Source of the DNA: Muricoccus pecuniae
GTDB lineage: Bacteria > Pseudomonadota > Alphaproteobacteria > Acetobacterales > Acetobacteraceae
Direction: 5' to 3'
NCBI RefSeq assembly: GCF_014199205.1
Contig: NZ_JACIJD010000023.1
Location: 1 to 63,979 of the forward strand
Length of the DNA: 63,979 nucleotides
Part shown: positions 28,865 through 36,666 of the stretch, piece after piece
Position numbering within the stretch: position 1 is the first letter of the stretch
Layout: every line of letters starts with the position of its first letter
Program-made: the position numbers and the translations under genes
Notes under the pieces: model-generated
What the model was told of the DNA's origin: nothing
Database searches by the model: none
What the model saw: only the letters and a program-made list of their open reading frames with translations

Positions 28865-29680
28865 ATGCCCGAAATCTGTCACGTTGCCTCTGGCCGCGCC
28901 TTCCTCGTCACCGAGGCGGTCGGAGAGGGTCAACCCGTCACCTTCCTCCACAGCAACGCCGGCGACCGTCGCGAGTGGCACGGGCCAATGGGGCGCGTCG
29001 GCACAGCGCACCAAGCCATCGCCTACGACCGGCGCGGCTTCGGCGAAACGCGCGCCGTGCGGGAGGGCCACTCCGCGGTTGCGGACCTGATGGCGGTGCT
29101 GGACGCCGTGACGGACGGCACGCCCGCCGTCCTCGTCGGCTGCTCCATGGGCGGTAAGATCGCGCTCGACGCGGCGCTGCGGCATCCCGCGCGGGTCCGC
29201 GGCCTTGTACTGATCGCGCCGAGCGTCGAGGGCGCGCCCCCACCGGACCACCCGCCGGAGATTGCGGAGACGGTAGCCTGGGCACAGGAGGCGGAAGCGT
29301 CAGGCGATCTCGATCGCGTGGCGGCGGCAAGGGCCCGCCTCTGGCTCGACGGCCCGCTCGCGCCGGAGGGGCGGGTCGGGGGTGCGGCGCGGAGGCTGTT
29401 CCTCGACATCATCGGAACCGCGCTCCGCGCCCCGCCGGTGGGAGCAAACCTCGACCGGGCGCCGGTCTACGGGCGGCTTGGCGCGATCGCGGTGCCAACC
29501 CTCGTCATCCAGGGCAACCTCGACTTCCCCCACATCCAGGCGCGCTCGCACCACATTGCGACGACGGTGCCGGGCGGGTCCTGGCACGGGATGGCGGGCA
29601 TCGCGCACCTGCCAGCGCTAGAGCGGCCCAACGAGGTGGCCGACCTCGTCGGCGACTTTCTCACCGGTTGCTCGGGTTAA
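28865..29680 (+). CDS. Alpha/beta-fold hydrolase
   Basis: A 271-residue hydrolase of the alpha/beta superfamily with no signal peptide. The catalytic triad is visible: Ser in the nucleophile elbow VLVGCSMGGKIAL (about residue 97), Asp in IQGNLDFPH and His in GIAHLPALERP. The oxyanion region is FLHSNAGDRREWHG, and AYDRRGFGETRA follows. The closest general types are esterases and epoxide or haloalkane hydrolase-like enzymes; the substrate is unknown. GGTGGAGAC precedes the ATG. It stands alone with its own short upstream region. Confidence 0.92.
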   Translation: MPEICHVASGRAFLVTEAVGEGQPVTFLHSNAGDRREWHGPMGRVGTAHQAIAYDRRGFGETRAVREGHSAVADLMAVLDAVTDGTPAVLVGCSMGGKIALDAALRHPARVRGLVLIAPSVEGAPPPDHPPEIAETVAWAQEAEASGDLDRVAAARARLWLDGPLAPEGRVGGAARRLFLDIIGTALRAPPVGANLDRAPVYGRLGAIAVPTLVIQGNLDFPHIQARSHHIATTVPGGSWHGMAGIAHLPALERPNEVADLVGDFLTGCSG

Positions 29681-29704
29681 GAGAACGCCCGCCATCCTCC
29701 GCAC

Positions 29705-30352
29705 ATGAACGTCGCCGACGCCGCGTACCGCGCGATGGTACCCCGCCTTCAGCTCGCGCGCCCGGACGCTCTACCCTCCGCCCCTGCAACACCCGCTGCC
29801 GTGCCGGCCGCCGCCGCGCGCGTCAGCTTCTCGGCCCGCGAACTCGGGGGCATCCTCGCGGCCCTCGCGCCCCTGCAGCAGGACGGCGTGGACCTGGAGG
29901 CGATGGCCAGCGACGTCCTCTCGAACCTCGCCAAGCGGCGGAACCGGGGCGAGGAGACGGTCCTCGTTGTGGCCCGCTCCCCCGTCGGCGGCACCGTCCT
30001 CATGATGAGTCCCGGGGAACTCGCCGCCCGGCTCGCCTCGGATGAGCCGGGCGGCATGGGGTCGGTCACGACCGACGACGGTCGCACCTACGGCTTCCGC
30101 GACCTCGTGCCGAGTGCCCTCAGGAGCCTCGCGGCCGGCGGCAACACCTCGCCGGCGGAGCGCATCGTGGGCTTCCTTGCGGACCTCATGACGGAGGCCC
30201 TCGACGGAAGGAGGGCCGACGGGGCGAAGGCGCCGGGCCTGCCGCGCGGCGGCGGAGGCGGCCTGCCCGACGGCGCCTCGGTCGGGACCGTCGCCCTGCC
30301 GGCCCGCCCGCCCAACGGCCTCGGCGCCTCCCTCCTCGACGTGACGGCGTAG
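29705..30352 (+). CDS. Hypothetical protein
   Basis: A 215-residue Ala/Leu/Gly-rich protein starting 25 bases after the hydrolase, so perhaps in the same transcript. The middle (ELGGILAALAPLQQDGVDLE, EETVLVVARSPVGGTVLMMS) looks structured. The C-terminus is Gly/Pro-rich and likely disordered (GGGGGLPDGAS). I recognise no family, and no clear ribosome binding site is present. The third-position GC pattern supports coding. Confidence 0.6.
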   Translation: MNVADAAYRAMVPRLQLARPDALPSAPATPAAVPAAAARVSFSARELGGILAALAPLQQDGVDLEAMASDVLSNLAKRRNRGEETVLVVARSPVGGTVLMMSPGELAARLASDEPGGMGSVTTDDGRTYGFRDLVPSALRSLAAGGNTSPAERIVGFLADLMTEALDGRRADGAKAPGLPRGGGGGLPDGASVGTVALPARPPNGLGASLLDVTA

Positions 30353-30725
30353 CGACCCCCGGGCCGCCTTCCTGCCGGCCGGGATGGCAGGACCTGCCGC
30401 CCTCCTGCTTCACCAACCCCGTGAACGCACGCTGCAGCAACCCCGGCCGGGAGGTTACAGCGGGTGGGGGGCCGGGCAGGGGTTGGGCAAAGAAGGAACG
30501 CAACGACGTAAACCGACCGGACATCCGTAGCCGATGGCTACATGGTTCTCGATTCGTAGAGCTTCAGCGTTTCATCCGTTTCACGATGCATCCTATTTAA
30601 GATCGGACACCTGCCCCTAGACCGGTGGGGTCATTTTCGACTAGAGGGACCAGTCATCTGCGACTGGTCGAAGACCATTGAATCACCCTCGCGGTGAAGC
30701 AATTCTCGTGCGCAAGGAGTGCCCG
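30353..30725. other. Intergenic stretch
   Basis: About 370 bases. A short inverted repeat near 30370-30390 (CCTGCC facing GGCAGG) may end the preceding transcript, without a T-run. The rest, which includes AT-richer sequence near 30590-30605, presumably carries the promoter of the winged-helix gene. No gene is supported. Confidence 0.4.
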
Positions 30726-31268
30726 ATGATCACCGATATCAACCTCGAAGACGAGAATATCCTGGACGGGGAGGATGCCAATCTCCCGAAGCCCGGAAAG
30801 CCCAAAACCTCCCGCGCCTCGACCGACAAATGGGGGCGGGAGGTGCTAGACCTGGGCTTCTGCGTCCTGCCCTCCCTCATCTTCCGCGCCCAGCGCCGGC
30901 TCGGCCTCAACCCGACCCAGCTCGCCGTGCTGCTCCAGCTCGCCGACTTCTGGTGGGATGCGGCCCGCAAGCCTTTCCCGAAGAAGGTGGACCTCGCTGA
31001 ACGCCTCGGCCTGAGCGACCGCCAGGTGCAGCGCCACATCGCCGACTTGGAAAAGGCGGGCTTCGTGCGCCGCATCGAGCGCACCGCTTCCCACCGCGGC
31101 AAGATCAGCAACGAGTACGACCTGTCCGGCCTCGTCGAGAGGCTGAAGGCCCTCGCACCGGAGTTCCGCGAGGTCGTGGAGGAGGCGAAAGCCCGCAAGA
31201 AGGCAGTTGCTCGCCCCGGCTTCCGGCCCATGCGCAAAGGTGCGGCCGAGGCTGCCGCGACGGGGTAG
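30726..31268 (+). CDS. Winged-helix DNA-binding protein paired with a DUF3800 gene
   Basis: I start at the ATG at 30726 because AAGGAG lies 7 bases upstream; a GTG-type extension to 30678 is not needed. The 180-residue protein has a winged helix-turn-helix at about residues 60-120 (LNPTQLAVLLQLADFWWDAA, DLAERLGLSDRQVQRHIADL, EKAGFVRRIER). That is the HTH_36-like arrangement of plasmid and phage regulators. The C-terminal helix is Lys/Arg-rich. It is 3 bases from the DUF3800 gene, so the pair forms an operon it probably regulates. Confidence 0.82.
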   Translation: MITDINLEDENILDGEDANLPKPGKPKTSRASTDKWGREVLDLGFCVLPSLIFRAQRRLGLNPTQLAVLLQLADFWWDAARKPFPKKVDLAERLGLSDRQVQRHIADLEKAGFVRRIERTASHRGKISNEYDLSGLVERLKALAPEFREVVEEAKARKKAVARPGFRPMRKGAAEAAATG

Positions 31269-31271
31269 GAC

Positions 31272-31886
31272 GTGGCCGGGAACCTCAACAAGAAGGTGCT
31301 GTGCCTCATCGACGAGTACGGCACGGCGGGGGCGGGTGACCTCTACCTCGGCGCGGTAATCGTGCTCGCCCGCGATGCGGGCCGCGTGGACAAGTGCTTC
31401 TCCGACCTTCTGGAGCCCTCCGCCAACGAGATCCACGCCGTGCATCTCGATGACGGCTACCTCCAGGGCCTGCTGCAACGCTTCTGGGCCGCCGCGCCGC
31501 CAGGCCGGCTGGTGCTGCTGAACCAGAAGATCCCTCAGCGGGGCGGAGAACCGGCGGTTCTCTACGCCCGTGCCGTAGTGGAGACGGTGAAGATCGGCCT
31601 CCGGCGCTTCCAGCGGGACGTGCTCGGCCGCGAGACAATTGGCAACGTGGACGTCGTCACCGACGTGAACCACCACAACGACCACCCGCTGTTCGACGAA
31701 GAGATAGGGCGGGCGCGGCGGGAGGACGGGCGCTTCCGGGCGGTGAACCGGGTCACGAAGTTGGATTCGGCGTCCTCGCGCCTCCTCCAGCTTGCCGACG
31801 TAGTGGCCTACTCGCGAAAGTGGATCGTGGGCGCGGACCTCAATGTCGCCGGCCTGCGGGAAAAGTTCGGGGTCCAGGTTCAATAG
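31272..31886 (+). CDS. DUF3800 protein (RNase H-like fold)
   Basis: DUF3800 proteins have a predicted RNase H-like fold and are frequent in mobile and defence regions. The 204-residue protein shows the family ends: KKVLCLIDEYGTAGAGDLYL near the N-terminus, with the acidic pair in IDE, and a C-terminal SRLLQLADVVAYSRKW, where QLAD supplies the last acidic residue. VDVVTDVNHHND supplies a middle acidic site. All expected acidic positions are present, so a metal-dependent nuclease is possible but unproved. A strong hairpin follows directly. Confidence 0.85.
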   Translation: MAGNLNKKVLCLIDEYGTAGAGDLYLGAVIVLARDAGRVDKCFSDLLEPSANEIHAVHLDDGYLQGLLQRFWAAAPPGRLVLLNQKIPQRGGEPAVLYARAVVETVKIGLRRFQRDVLGRETIGNVDVVTDVNHHNDHPLFDEEIGRARREDGRFRAVNRVTKLDSASSRLLQLADVVAYSRKWIVGADLNVAGLREKFGVQVQ

Positions 31887-32217
31887 CAGAAGAGCCGCCC
31901 AGGGGCGGCTCTTGAAGCTAACACTGGGTAGATGGTGGTCGGCAACCGGGGCTTTCGGCCTCCAGGTAACCACGACGCTCGCCAAACGCGCGGTCGGGCG
32001 AGTCGCCACAGAGTCTCCCCTGCATCGTGATAACTAACCCGGCTGGCCGGCGGTTTCAAGGCATAGAGTGGACACCCATGCCCAGTGGGGCCGACACAAG
32101 ATGGAGGTATTGTAGCCCTGCCCTTCGCCGATCTTGATAATATTCCTACAAATCTGTAGATTTACGTGACCGGGGCTGCTATTCTGGAGTCGCTCCACCT
32201 CGGAAGGAGACGCGCCG
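31887..32217. other. Intergenic stretch after the DUF3800 gene
   Basis: The first 30 bases hold the hairpin listed separately. The remaining 300 bases hold an AT-richer segment (TTGATAATATTCCTACAAATC, shortened here, near 32130-32155), a likely promoter region for the XRE-ImmA gene. The segment ends in GGAAGGAG before its ATG. No gene or RNA is supported. Confidence 0.4.
31890..31913. terminator. Hairpin terminator after DUF3800
   Basis: AAGAGCCGCC at 31890-31899 and GGCGGCTCTT at 31904-31913 form a perfect 10-bp stem with a CAGG loop, beginning 4 bases after the stop codon. There is no long T-run, so Rho-independent activity may be moderate, but the stem is very stable. Confidence 0.7.
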
Positions 32218-33117
32218 ATGCTGACCCCCTTTGGAGTGACCCTGCGCAAGCTGCGGCTCGACAAGGGTATGCGGCTGATGGACCTCGCCGGCCGCCTCGG
32301 CATCAGCTCCGCGCAGGCGTCCGCGGTGGAGATCGGGACCCGCACGATCCAGCCCGGCTACGTCGAACAGGTGGTCGCGGCCATGGGCCTCAGTGCCGAG
32401 CAGGCCGAGGAGTTACATCGCGCCGCCGACCGCACGCGGGCCGAGGTCCGGGTGGACCATCTGCCCATGAACCAGCGGGAGCTCGTGGCCGCCTTCGCGC
32501 GGAAGGTGGACGAGCTGCCGCCGGACTTCATGGAGCAGCTGCGGAAGAAGGTGCTGAAGTCCGTGGGCGACGATCAGCCCTTCCGCCGGAAGCGGCGCGG
32601 CGCTCTGGTCGCCCCCCACTCCACCGCCACGCTGCGCGCCCTCGCCGAGCAGGTCCGCGGGGCATTCGTCCCGCCCGATTGCGTCGAGTTCCCCATCATG
32701 GACGTGCTGGAGTTCCGCCTGGGGACGCTGCTTCCCGGCTTCGCGCTTGTTCCGCTGAGCCGCCAGGAGATGGACGGCGACGAGGGGCGCGTGGTGCCCG
32801 GCAGGGACGCCATTTTCCTCCGCGAGGATGTGTACGAGGGCGCGTGGCGCGGCGACGGGCGTGACCGGTTCACGGCCTGCCACGAGCTCCTTCACTTCCT
32901 CGCCCACCGCAATGCGGGCTTCGCGCGCACGCGCGAGGAGAGTGAGCCGATGTACCGCGACGCCGAGTGGCAGGCCGACACCTTTGCCGGCGCCCTTCTC
33001 ATGTCGGCGCGGCACGCGCCAACGTTCGCCGGCGTCGGCGACGCGGCGGCGAAGTGCGGCATGACCCCGCACGCCGCGCGGGTGATGCTCGAAAAGTACG
33101 GGGTGCGCGAGATGTAG
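32218..33117 (+). CDS. XRE-family HTH / ImmA-IrrE metallopeptidase
   Basis: A 299-residue fusion of an N-terminal XRE helix-turn-helix (about residues 5-60: FGVTLRKLRLDKGMRLMDLA, AQASAVEIGTRTIQPGY) to a C-terminal M78 zinc peptidase. The peptidase has the HExxH-type site TACHELLHFLAHR and a downstream ligand in RDAEWQADTFAGALLM. Such proteins often sense damage and cleave a repressor, or act as antitoxins. GGAAGGAG precedes the start. No separate repressor lies next to it, so its target is unknown. A GC-rich hairpin at 33132-33162 follows the stop. Confidence 0.88.
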   Translation: MLTPFGVTLRKLRLDKGMRLMDLAGRLGISSAQASAVEIGTRTIQPGYVEQVVAAMGLSAEQAEELHRAADRTRAEVRVDHLPMNQRELVAAFARKVDELPPDFMEQLRKKVLKSVGDDQPFRRKRRGALVAPHSTATLRALAEQVRGAFVPPDCVEFPIMDVLEFRLGTLLPGFALVPLSRQEMDGDEGRVVPGRDAIFLREDVYEGAWRGDGRDRFTACHELLHFLAHRNAGFARTREESEPMYRDAEWQADTFAGALLMSARHAPTFAGVGDAAAKCGMTPHAARVMLEKYGVREM

Positions 33118-33131
33118 CCCGAGAAGGAATC

Positions 33132-33162
33132 GAGCGGCCCGGGTGGGGACCCGGAACCGCTC
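33132..33162 (+). terminator. Hairpin after the XRE-ImmA gene
   Basis: GAGCGG-C-CCGGGT faces ACCCGG-AA-CCGCTC in the 31 bases starting 15 after the stop. The stem is long and GC-rich with a small internal loop. There is no T-run, so it is more a likely mRNA 3' stabiliser than a proven intrinsic terminator. Confidence 0.5.
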
Positions 33163-33342
33163 GCACTCAGGTCTTCCGCGGATTTGGGGCCGCTGCGGAT
33201 GACGGCGGCTGCCCGGCACCGCGGCACGGTACTCTCGCACGCCTGACTTAAGGCCCGTGTCGTCGCCTGGCAACGCCTTTCCGGCCCCGTGGACAACCGT
33301 CGCGCCCCGCGAAGCGAGGGCACACAACCCATGGAGGGCGAC

Positions 33343-33504
33343 ATGCCCGACGACGAACCGAAGCCGCCCGGCAAGGGCGGCATGATCTTCCGTCCCTACA
33401 AGACCAACCCCAAGACAGGGGAGGTGATGTGGGCGAGGGACTACGGGCTGCGCGCCTGGCCCATCCCCGTGGACGGCGACAAGCCCAATCCGGAGGGCGC
33501 GTGA
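33343..33504 (+). CDS. Very small acidic/basic protein, conserved type
   Basis: A 53-residue frame starting at the ATG at 33343 with GGAGG at 33333-33337. Earlier in-frame ATGs lack this site. The product (MPDDEPKPPGKGGMIFRPYK then TNPKTGEVMWARDYGLRAWP) resembles small proteins common in Methylobacterium and rhizobia. It overlaps nothing and lies 2 bases before the next small gene, so the two form a mini-operon. Function unknown. Confidence 0.65.
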   Translation: MPDDEPKPPGKGGMIFRPYKTNPKTGEVMWARDYGLRAWPIPVDGDKPNPEGA

Positions 33505-33506
33505 CC

Positions 33507-33710
33507 ATGGCGAAGCCGCCGCCGAACGCCGGCAAGCCCTGGACGCCGGCCCAGAACGCCCAGCTCGGCAAGCTCGCCCAGCAGAACACCCCGACGCGCG
33601 TGATCGGGCTGAAGCTGGGCCGCTCTGAGGGAGCGATTTACAGCCAAGCCGCCGAGCGCGGCATCAGCCTGAAGCCGACGAACCAGTCGCCCTACAGCAG
33701 GAAGAAGTAG
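33507..33710 (+). CDS. Small HTH-like conserved protein
   Basis: The 67-residue protein starts at the ATG at 33507 and reads MAKPPPNAGKPWTPAQNAQL then TPTRVIGLKLGRSEGAIYSQ. I recognise this as a small family frequent in Rhizobiales with a SANT/Myb-like helix-turn-helix (WTPAQ.. to ..GLKLGRSEGA). It likely binds DNA. It follows the 53-residue gene directly. A hairpin with CCCTTT after it (33718-33750) probably terminates the pair. Confidence 0.72.
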   Translation: MAKPPPNAGKPWTPAQNAQLGKLAQQNTPTRVIGLKLGRSEGAIYSQAAERGISLKPTNQSPYSRKK

Positions 33711-33717
33711 CGCATCG

Positions 33718-33750
33718 AAGGGGCGGCGGTGTTAGGGCCGCCGTCCCTTT
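33718..33750 (+). terminator. Rho-independent-type terminator
   Basis: CGGCGG at 33724-33729 pairs with CCGCCG at 33738-33743, with flanking GGG and CCC extending the stem and CCCTTT at its 3' end. It lies 8 bases after the stop of the HTH-like gene, where a terminator is expected. Confidence 0.62.
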
Positions 33751-33815
33751 GCCCCGGCGGGGCTTACGGTCCAGCGGGCCGGCCCCAACAGCGAGCATTC
33801 ACAAGGAGGCTGCAC

Positions 33816-34061
33816 GTGTCGTGGTGGATTGATGGTTCGAAGCTGACAAAGAGCGACGGGAAGAAAGAGTGGTGGACGACCGTGTACGGCCCTGGCGACG
33901 ACGTTCCGGTGTCGGGCATTTACCGCTGCCTCGGCTGCAACAGGGAGATCACCTCCAACGCACCGGACAGGTTCCCGCCGCAGAACCACCACCAGCACTC
34001 GGCGGCCCAGGGCAAGATTCGCTGGAAGCTCAACGTCCGCACCAACACGACGGGCGAGTAG
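33816..34061 (+). CDS. Small zinc-ribbon-like protein
   Basis: A GTG at 33816 follows AAGGAGG by 7 bases and gives an 81-residue protein; the longer upstream frame is not supported. It begins VSWWIDGSKLTKSDGKKEWW and contains GIYRCLGCNREITSNAPDRF and NHHQHSAAQGKI. The Cys pair and nearby His cluster suggest zinc binding. The IS1182 element begins 11 bases after its stop, so its terminator may have been displaced. Function unknown; I have seen similar proteins annotated as hypothetical in this order. Confidence 0.68.
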   Translation: MSWWIDGSKLTKSDGKKEWWTTVYGPGDDVPVSGIYRCLGCNREITSNAPDRFPPQNHHQHSAAQGKIRWKLNVRTNTTGE

Positions 34062-34072
34062 TCTGTACCATT

Positions 34073-35859
34073 CTGTCAAACGGGCGGACACTGTTGGCGA
34101 AGTCGGCCATCAGGCGGCGAGGCGTGCGAAGCTTGAGACGCGGGTGGGTGCGAGTGGTCGCCCAGTGATCCATGCGGCGAGGCGATCGAGGTTGAGGGCC
34201 GCGGCGGTAGAGGCGTGCTGCAGGCCGGTTTTGGCCAAGCCGCGGTAGCGTGCTCGGCGCAAGCCGAAGGCCCGCACGGCCTGGGAGAGGGTCCCCTCTA
34301 CGCCTTGGCGTTTGGCGTAGAGGCTTTTGCCGTTGGCCGTGCCCTCTCGTGCCCGGGCGGCGGCAAGGGCCTCGTGCTCGCGTTTCGGCAGGAAGGTAAG
34401 CACACGCCCCTGGTAGCCCGAACGCGATCGGGTGCAACGCTCGCGCGAACCGCAGGCCCGACAGTCGGCGGCACGGAACTGGGTGCGGATGAAGGCGCGC
34501 TGGCCGGGTTGCTTCGGCTGCTCGGCCCAGCTTGTGCTTTCTTTGCCCTCGGGGCAGAGCGCGACCCGCCTATCCCGGTCCAGAACGAAGTCGTCGAGGC
34601 TGAAGGCTCCCTCGATGTGGTTCTGCCAGCTCAGGTTCCGCCGCCCCGGCCCGACCAGGTCGATGCCGTGTTGCTCCCGCGCGGTTATGAGGTGGTCGGC
34701 ACTGATGTAGGCGGAGTCGACCAGATGCTCGGCTGGGGTCAGGCCCTTGGCGGCGAGGACCGCATGGATCGGCGCCGTGCGGGAGGCCTCGTGCACGTTG
34801 GCCGGCGTTGTGTCGGCGTGCAGCACGAGCCTGGGTGCACCCTCGTCACAACTCTCGGTTAGGTGGACCATGTATCCGGTCCAGCGCGTGCTGCTCTTGG
34901 CCCGGAACCGGGCATCGGTGTCGTAAGGGGACTCCACTCGGTCGCCGGGACCACGGCCCTGCACGGGCCGCAACCGCGCGCCGCCATCTCCGCCCTCCAC
35001 GCGGTCGAAGTGGCGGGCCCATACCCGGCGCAACACCTCGACCGCAGGCAGTGTCGCGGCGGCCGGCGGCGCGTCCGGCCTGGCCAGCGCATCGAGAAGG
35101 TGGAAGCCGTCCGTACCCACAATCGCGACGTAGACATCGCGCTTGGGACCTGCCTCGGGCAGCCGCATGTCCTCGATCCGCCGCGCATAGCGCTCGTGCC
35201 ACACCGGGGACGCGATGGCGCGCAGCCAATCCGGCTCCGTCGATGCGATTGCGTTGAGCGCAGCGCGCAGGGTCTCGCCTACCAACTCGACCCGGTTAAG
35301 GTCGCGGACGGCGGCGATCACGTGCGTGCTGTCGGTGCGCTGTCGCCCGCCTGCCTTGAGCAGGCCGCCTTCGCGCGCAGTATCCAGCACCCGCGCAAGC
35401 AGGCGTCCGGTCGCCTCGCCAGCCAGCAGCCGGCCGCGGAACTCGCAAAGCACGCTGTGGTCAAAGCCGGGATCGGCCAGTTCAAGGCCAAGCAGATACT
35501 TCCAGTCGATCCGGGCGCGGACTGCCTCAGCCGCCTGGCGGTCGCTCAGCCCCTCGCGGAACTGCAGCAGCGTGACCAGGGCCAAGCGCCAGGGCGCGTA
35601 GGCAGGCTGCCCGCGCCGGGGATAGAGGTCAGCGAAATCAGCGTCCGTAAACACTGTCCCCAGTTGATCGCGCAGAACCAAGCAACGAGTGCCGGTCCGA
35701 CAGGCCGCGCGGGCCACCCGCGCGGTGTCCTCGGGCACGGGCGGGATGGGCGGCTGCAAGCGCAGTGACATCGGCGACCTCCGGGTGGGAAACCCGATCC
35801 AACGCGGGCCACCCCCACCAGGCTGCCGACTTCGCCAACAGTGTCCGGGCGTTTGATAG
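34073..35859 (-). mobile_element. IS1182-family insertion sequence, apparently complete
   Basis: Terminal inverted repeats of 35 bases bound the element: left 34073-34107 (CTGTCAAACGGGCGGACACT onward) and right 35825-35859, matching at 32 of 35 positions. One long transposase frame fills the interior. I could not identify a clear target duplication: the flanks are CATT on the left and TGTG on the right. The intact transposase and near-identical ends suggest a recent, possibly active insertion. Confidence 0.9.
34110..35771 (-). CDS. IS1182-family DDE transposase
   Basis: The ATG at 35771 has GGAGGTCGCCG upstream, giving 553 residues; a longer frame to 35918 crosses the repeat and is rejected. 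The N-terminal DUF772-like region reads DADFADLYPRRGQPAYAPWR and LGLELADPGFDHSVLCEFRG. The DDE core has GRQRTDSTHV and EHLVDSAYISADHL. A Cys cluster (CRACGSRERCTRSRSGYQGR) and the C-terminal QHASTAAALNLDRL complete it. No stop or frameshift is seen, so it should be functional. Confidence 0.93.
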   Translation of the reverse strand: MSLRLQPPIPPVPEDTARVARAACRTGTRCLVLRDQLGTVFTDADFADLYPRRGQPAYAPWRLALVTLLQFREGLSDRQAAEAVRARIDWKYLLGLELADPGFDHSVLCEFRGRLLAGEATGRLLARVLDTAREGGLLKAGGRQRTDSTHVIAAVRDLNRVELVGETLRAALNAIASTEPDWLRAIASPVWHERYARRIEDMRLPEAGPKRDVYVAIVGTDGFHLLDALARPDAPPAAATLPAVEVLRRVWARHFDRVEGGDGGARLRPVQGRGPGDRVESPYDTDARFRAKSSTRWTGYMVHLTESCDEGAPRLVLHADTTPANVHEASRTAPIHAVLAAKGLTPAEHLVDSAYISADHLITAREQHGIDLVGPGRRNLSWQNHIEGAFSLDDFVLDRDRRVALCPEGKESTSWAEQPKQPGQRAFIRTQFRAADCRACGSRERCTRSRSGYQGRVLTFLPKREHEALAAARAREGTANGKSLYAKRQGVEGTLSQAVRAFGLRRARYRGLAKTGLQHASTAAALNLDRLAAWITGRPLAPTRVSSFARLAA

Positions 35860-35921
35860 TGTGATACGTTGCCGCCTGCCTCTCGTTGACCGGCAGTATG
35901 GGACGCCTCTAGGCTCACGGC

Positions 35922-36020
35922 ATGGGCGCCCCCTGCTTCACCACCGTGATCCGACGCCGAAGCCGCACCCCGGCGGCGGCTGTCGCGGCTGCGTGCAGAT
36001 CGGCCCCTCTCTCGTGGTGA
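35922..36020 (+). CDS. Possible leader peptide
   Basis: A 32-codon frame from the ATG at 35922 to TGA at 36018-36020 reads MGAPCFTTVIRRRSRTPAAA then AACRSAPLSW. Four arginines lie within five residues (RRRSR). It ends about 65 bases before an intrinsic terminator that precedes the acetyltransferase operon, as leader peptides do. The ribosome binding site is weak (AGG about 9 bases upstream). A translated leader is plausible but unproved; it could be an accidental frame. Confidence 0.4.
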   Translation: MGAPCFTTVIRRRSRTPAAAVAAACRSAPLSW

Positions 36021-36045
36021 CCGCCTCTTCGTAGGCCCCCACGCA

Positions 36046-36111
36046 CCGGAGCGGGTCTAAGCCCGCACCTCGAACGACCCCCGCAGCCCCCGGCTCCGGG
36101 GGTTTTCTTTT
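36046..36111 (+). promoter_or_regulatory. Candidate transcription attenuator
   Basis: A terminator hairpin is formed by CCCCCG (36087-36092), loop GCTC, CGGGGG (36097-36102) and a T-rich tail TTTTCTTTT (36103-36111). An upstream CCGGAG at 36046-36051 is the exact complement of CTCCGG at 36094-36099, which would break that hairpin. A third hairpin, GCGGG/CCCGC at 36051-36065, would in turn sequester part of the upstream element. Together with the leader frame this has the classic antiterminator layout ahead of the GNAT gene. Regulation is inferred. Confidence 0.55.
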
Positions 36112-36132
36112 GTCCGCCACCCAGGAGGCTCT

Positions 36133-36666
36133 ATGCAGCCGCAGACGCCCGCCGCCCCCGACGCCAACCCCGACGCGGGCCACGCGCGCTTCCGCCGCGC
36201 GGTCCCGGCTGACGCCGCGGCCGTGCGCGAGCTGACGCGCGCGGCCTACACGAAGTGGGTGCCCCTTATCGGCCGCGAGCCGCGGCCGATGACTGCGGAC
36301 TACGATGCGGCCGTGCGGGACCACCTCGTGTACCTACTACACGGCGCGACCGGAGACGCGGTCGGGCTGATCGAGATGGCGCCTGCAGCCGACCACCTGC
36401 TGATCGTCAACGTCGCGGTAGCGCCGGCGGCGCAGGGACGGGGCCATGGCCGCGCGCTGCTGGCGCACGCGGAGGAGGTCGCGCGGTCGCTCGGCCTCGC
36501 CGAGCTGCGGCTCTACACGAATGGGCGCTTCGCCGAGAACGTCCGGCTCTACGGCCGGCTCGGCTACGGGGTGGACCGTGAGGAGGCGCATCCGCAGTTC
36601 GGGGCCATTGTGTACATGAGCAAGCGCATCCACCCCGCCGTTAGGGTGGGCAAGGTGCTCGGCTGA
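36133..36666 (+). CDS. GNAT-family N-acetyltransferase
   Basis: A 177-residue acetyltransferase using acetyl-CoA. The GNAT core is seen in ARFRRAVPADAAAVRELTRA at the N-terminus, IVNVAVAPAAQGRGHGRALL (the CoA-binding Q/R-x-x-G-x-G/A loop) and LGLAELRLYTNGRFAENVRL with YGRLGYGVDREE at the end. AGGAGG precedes the ATG. Substrate unknown; small stand-alone GNATs of this type modify amino acids, antibiotics or ribosomal targets. Its TGA shares one base with the ATG of the next gene, so they are coupled. Confidence 0.93.
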   Translation: MQPQTPAAPDANPDAGHARFRRAVPADAAAVRELTRAAYTKWVPLIGREPRPMTADYDAAVRDHLVYLLHGATGDAVGLIEMAPAADHLLIVNVAVAPAAQGRGHGRALLAHAEEVARSLGLAELRLYTNGRFAENVRLYGRLGYGVDREEAHPQFGAIVYMSKRIHPAVRVGKVLG

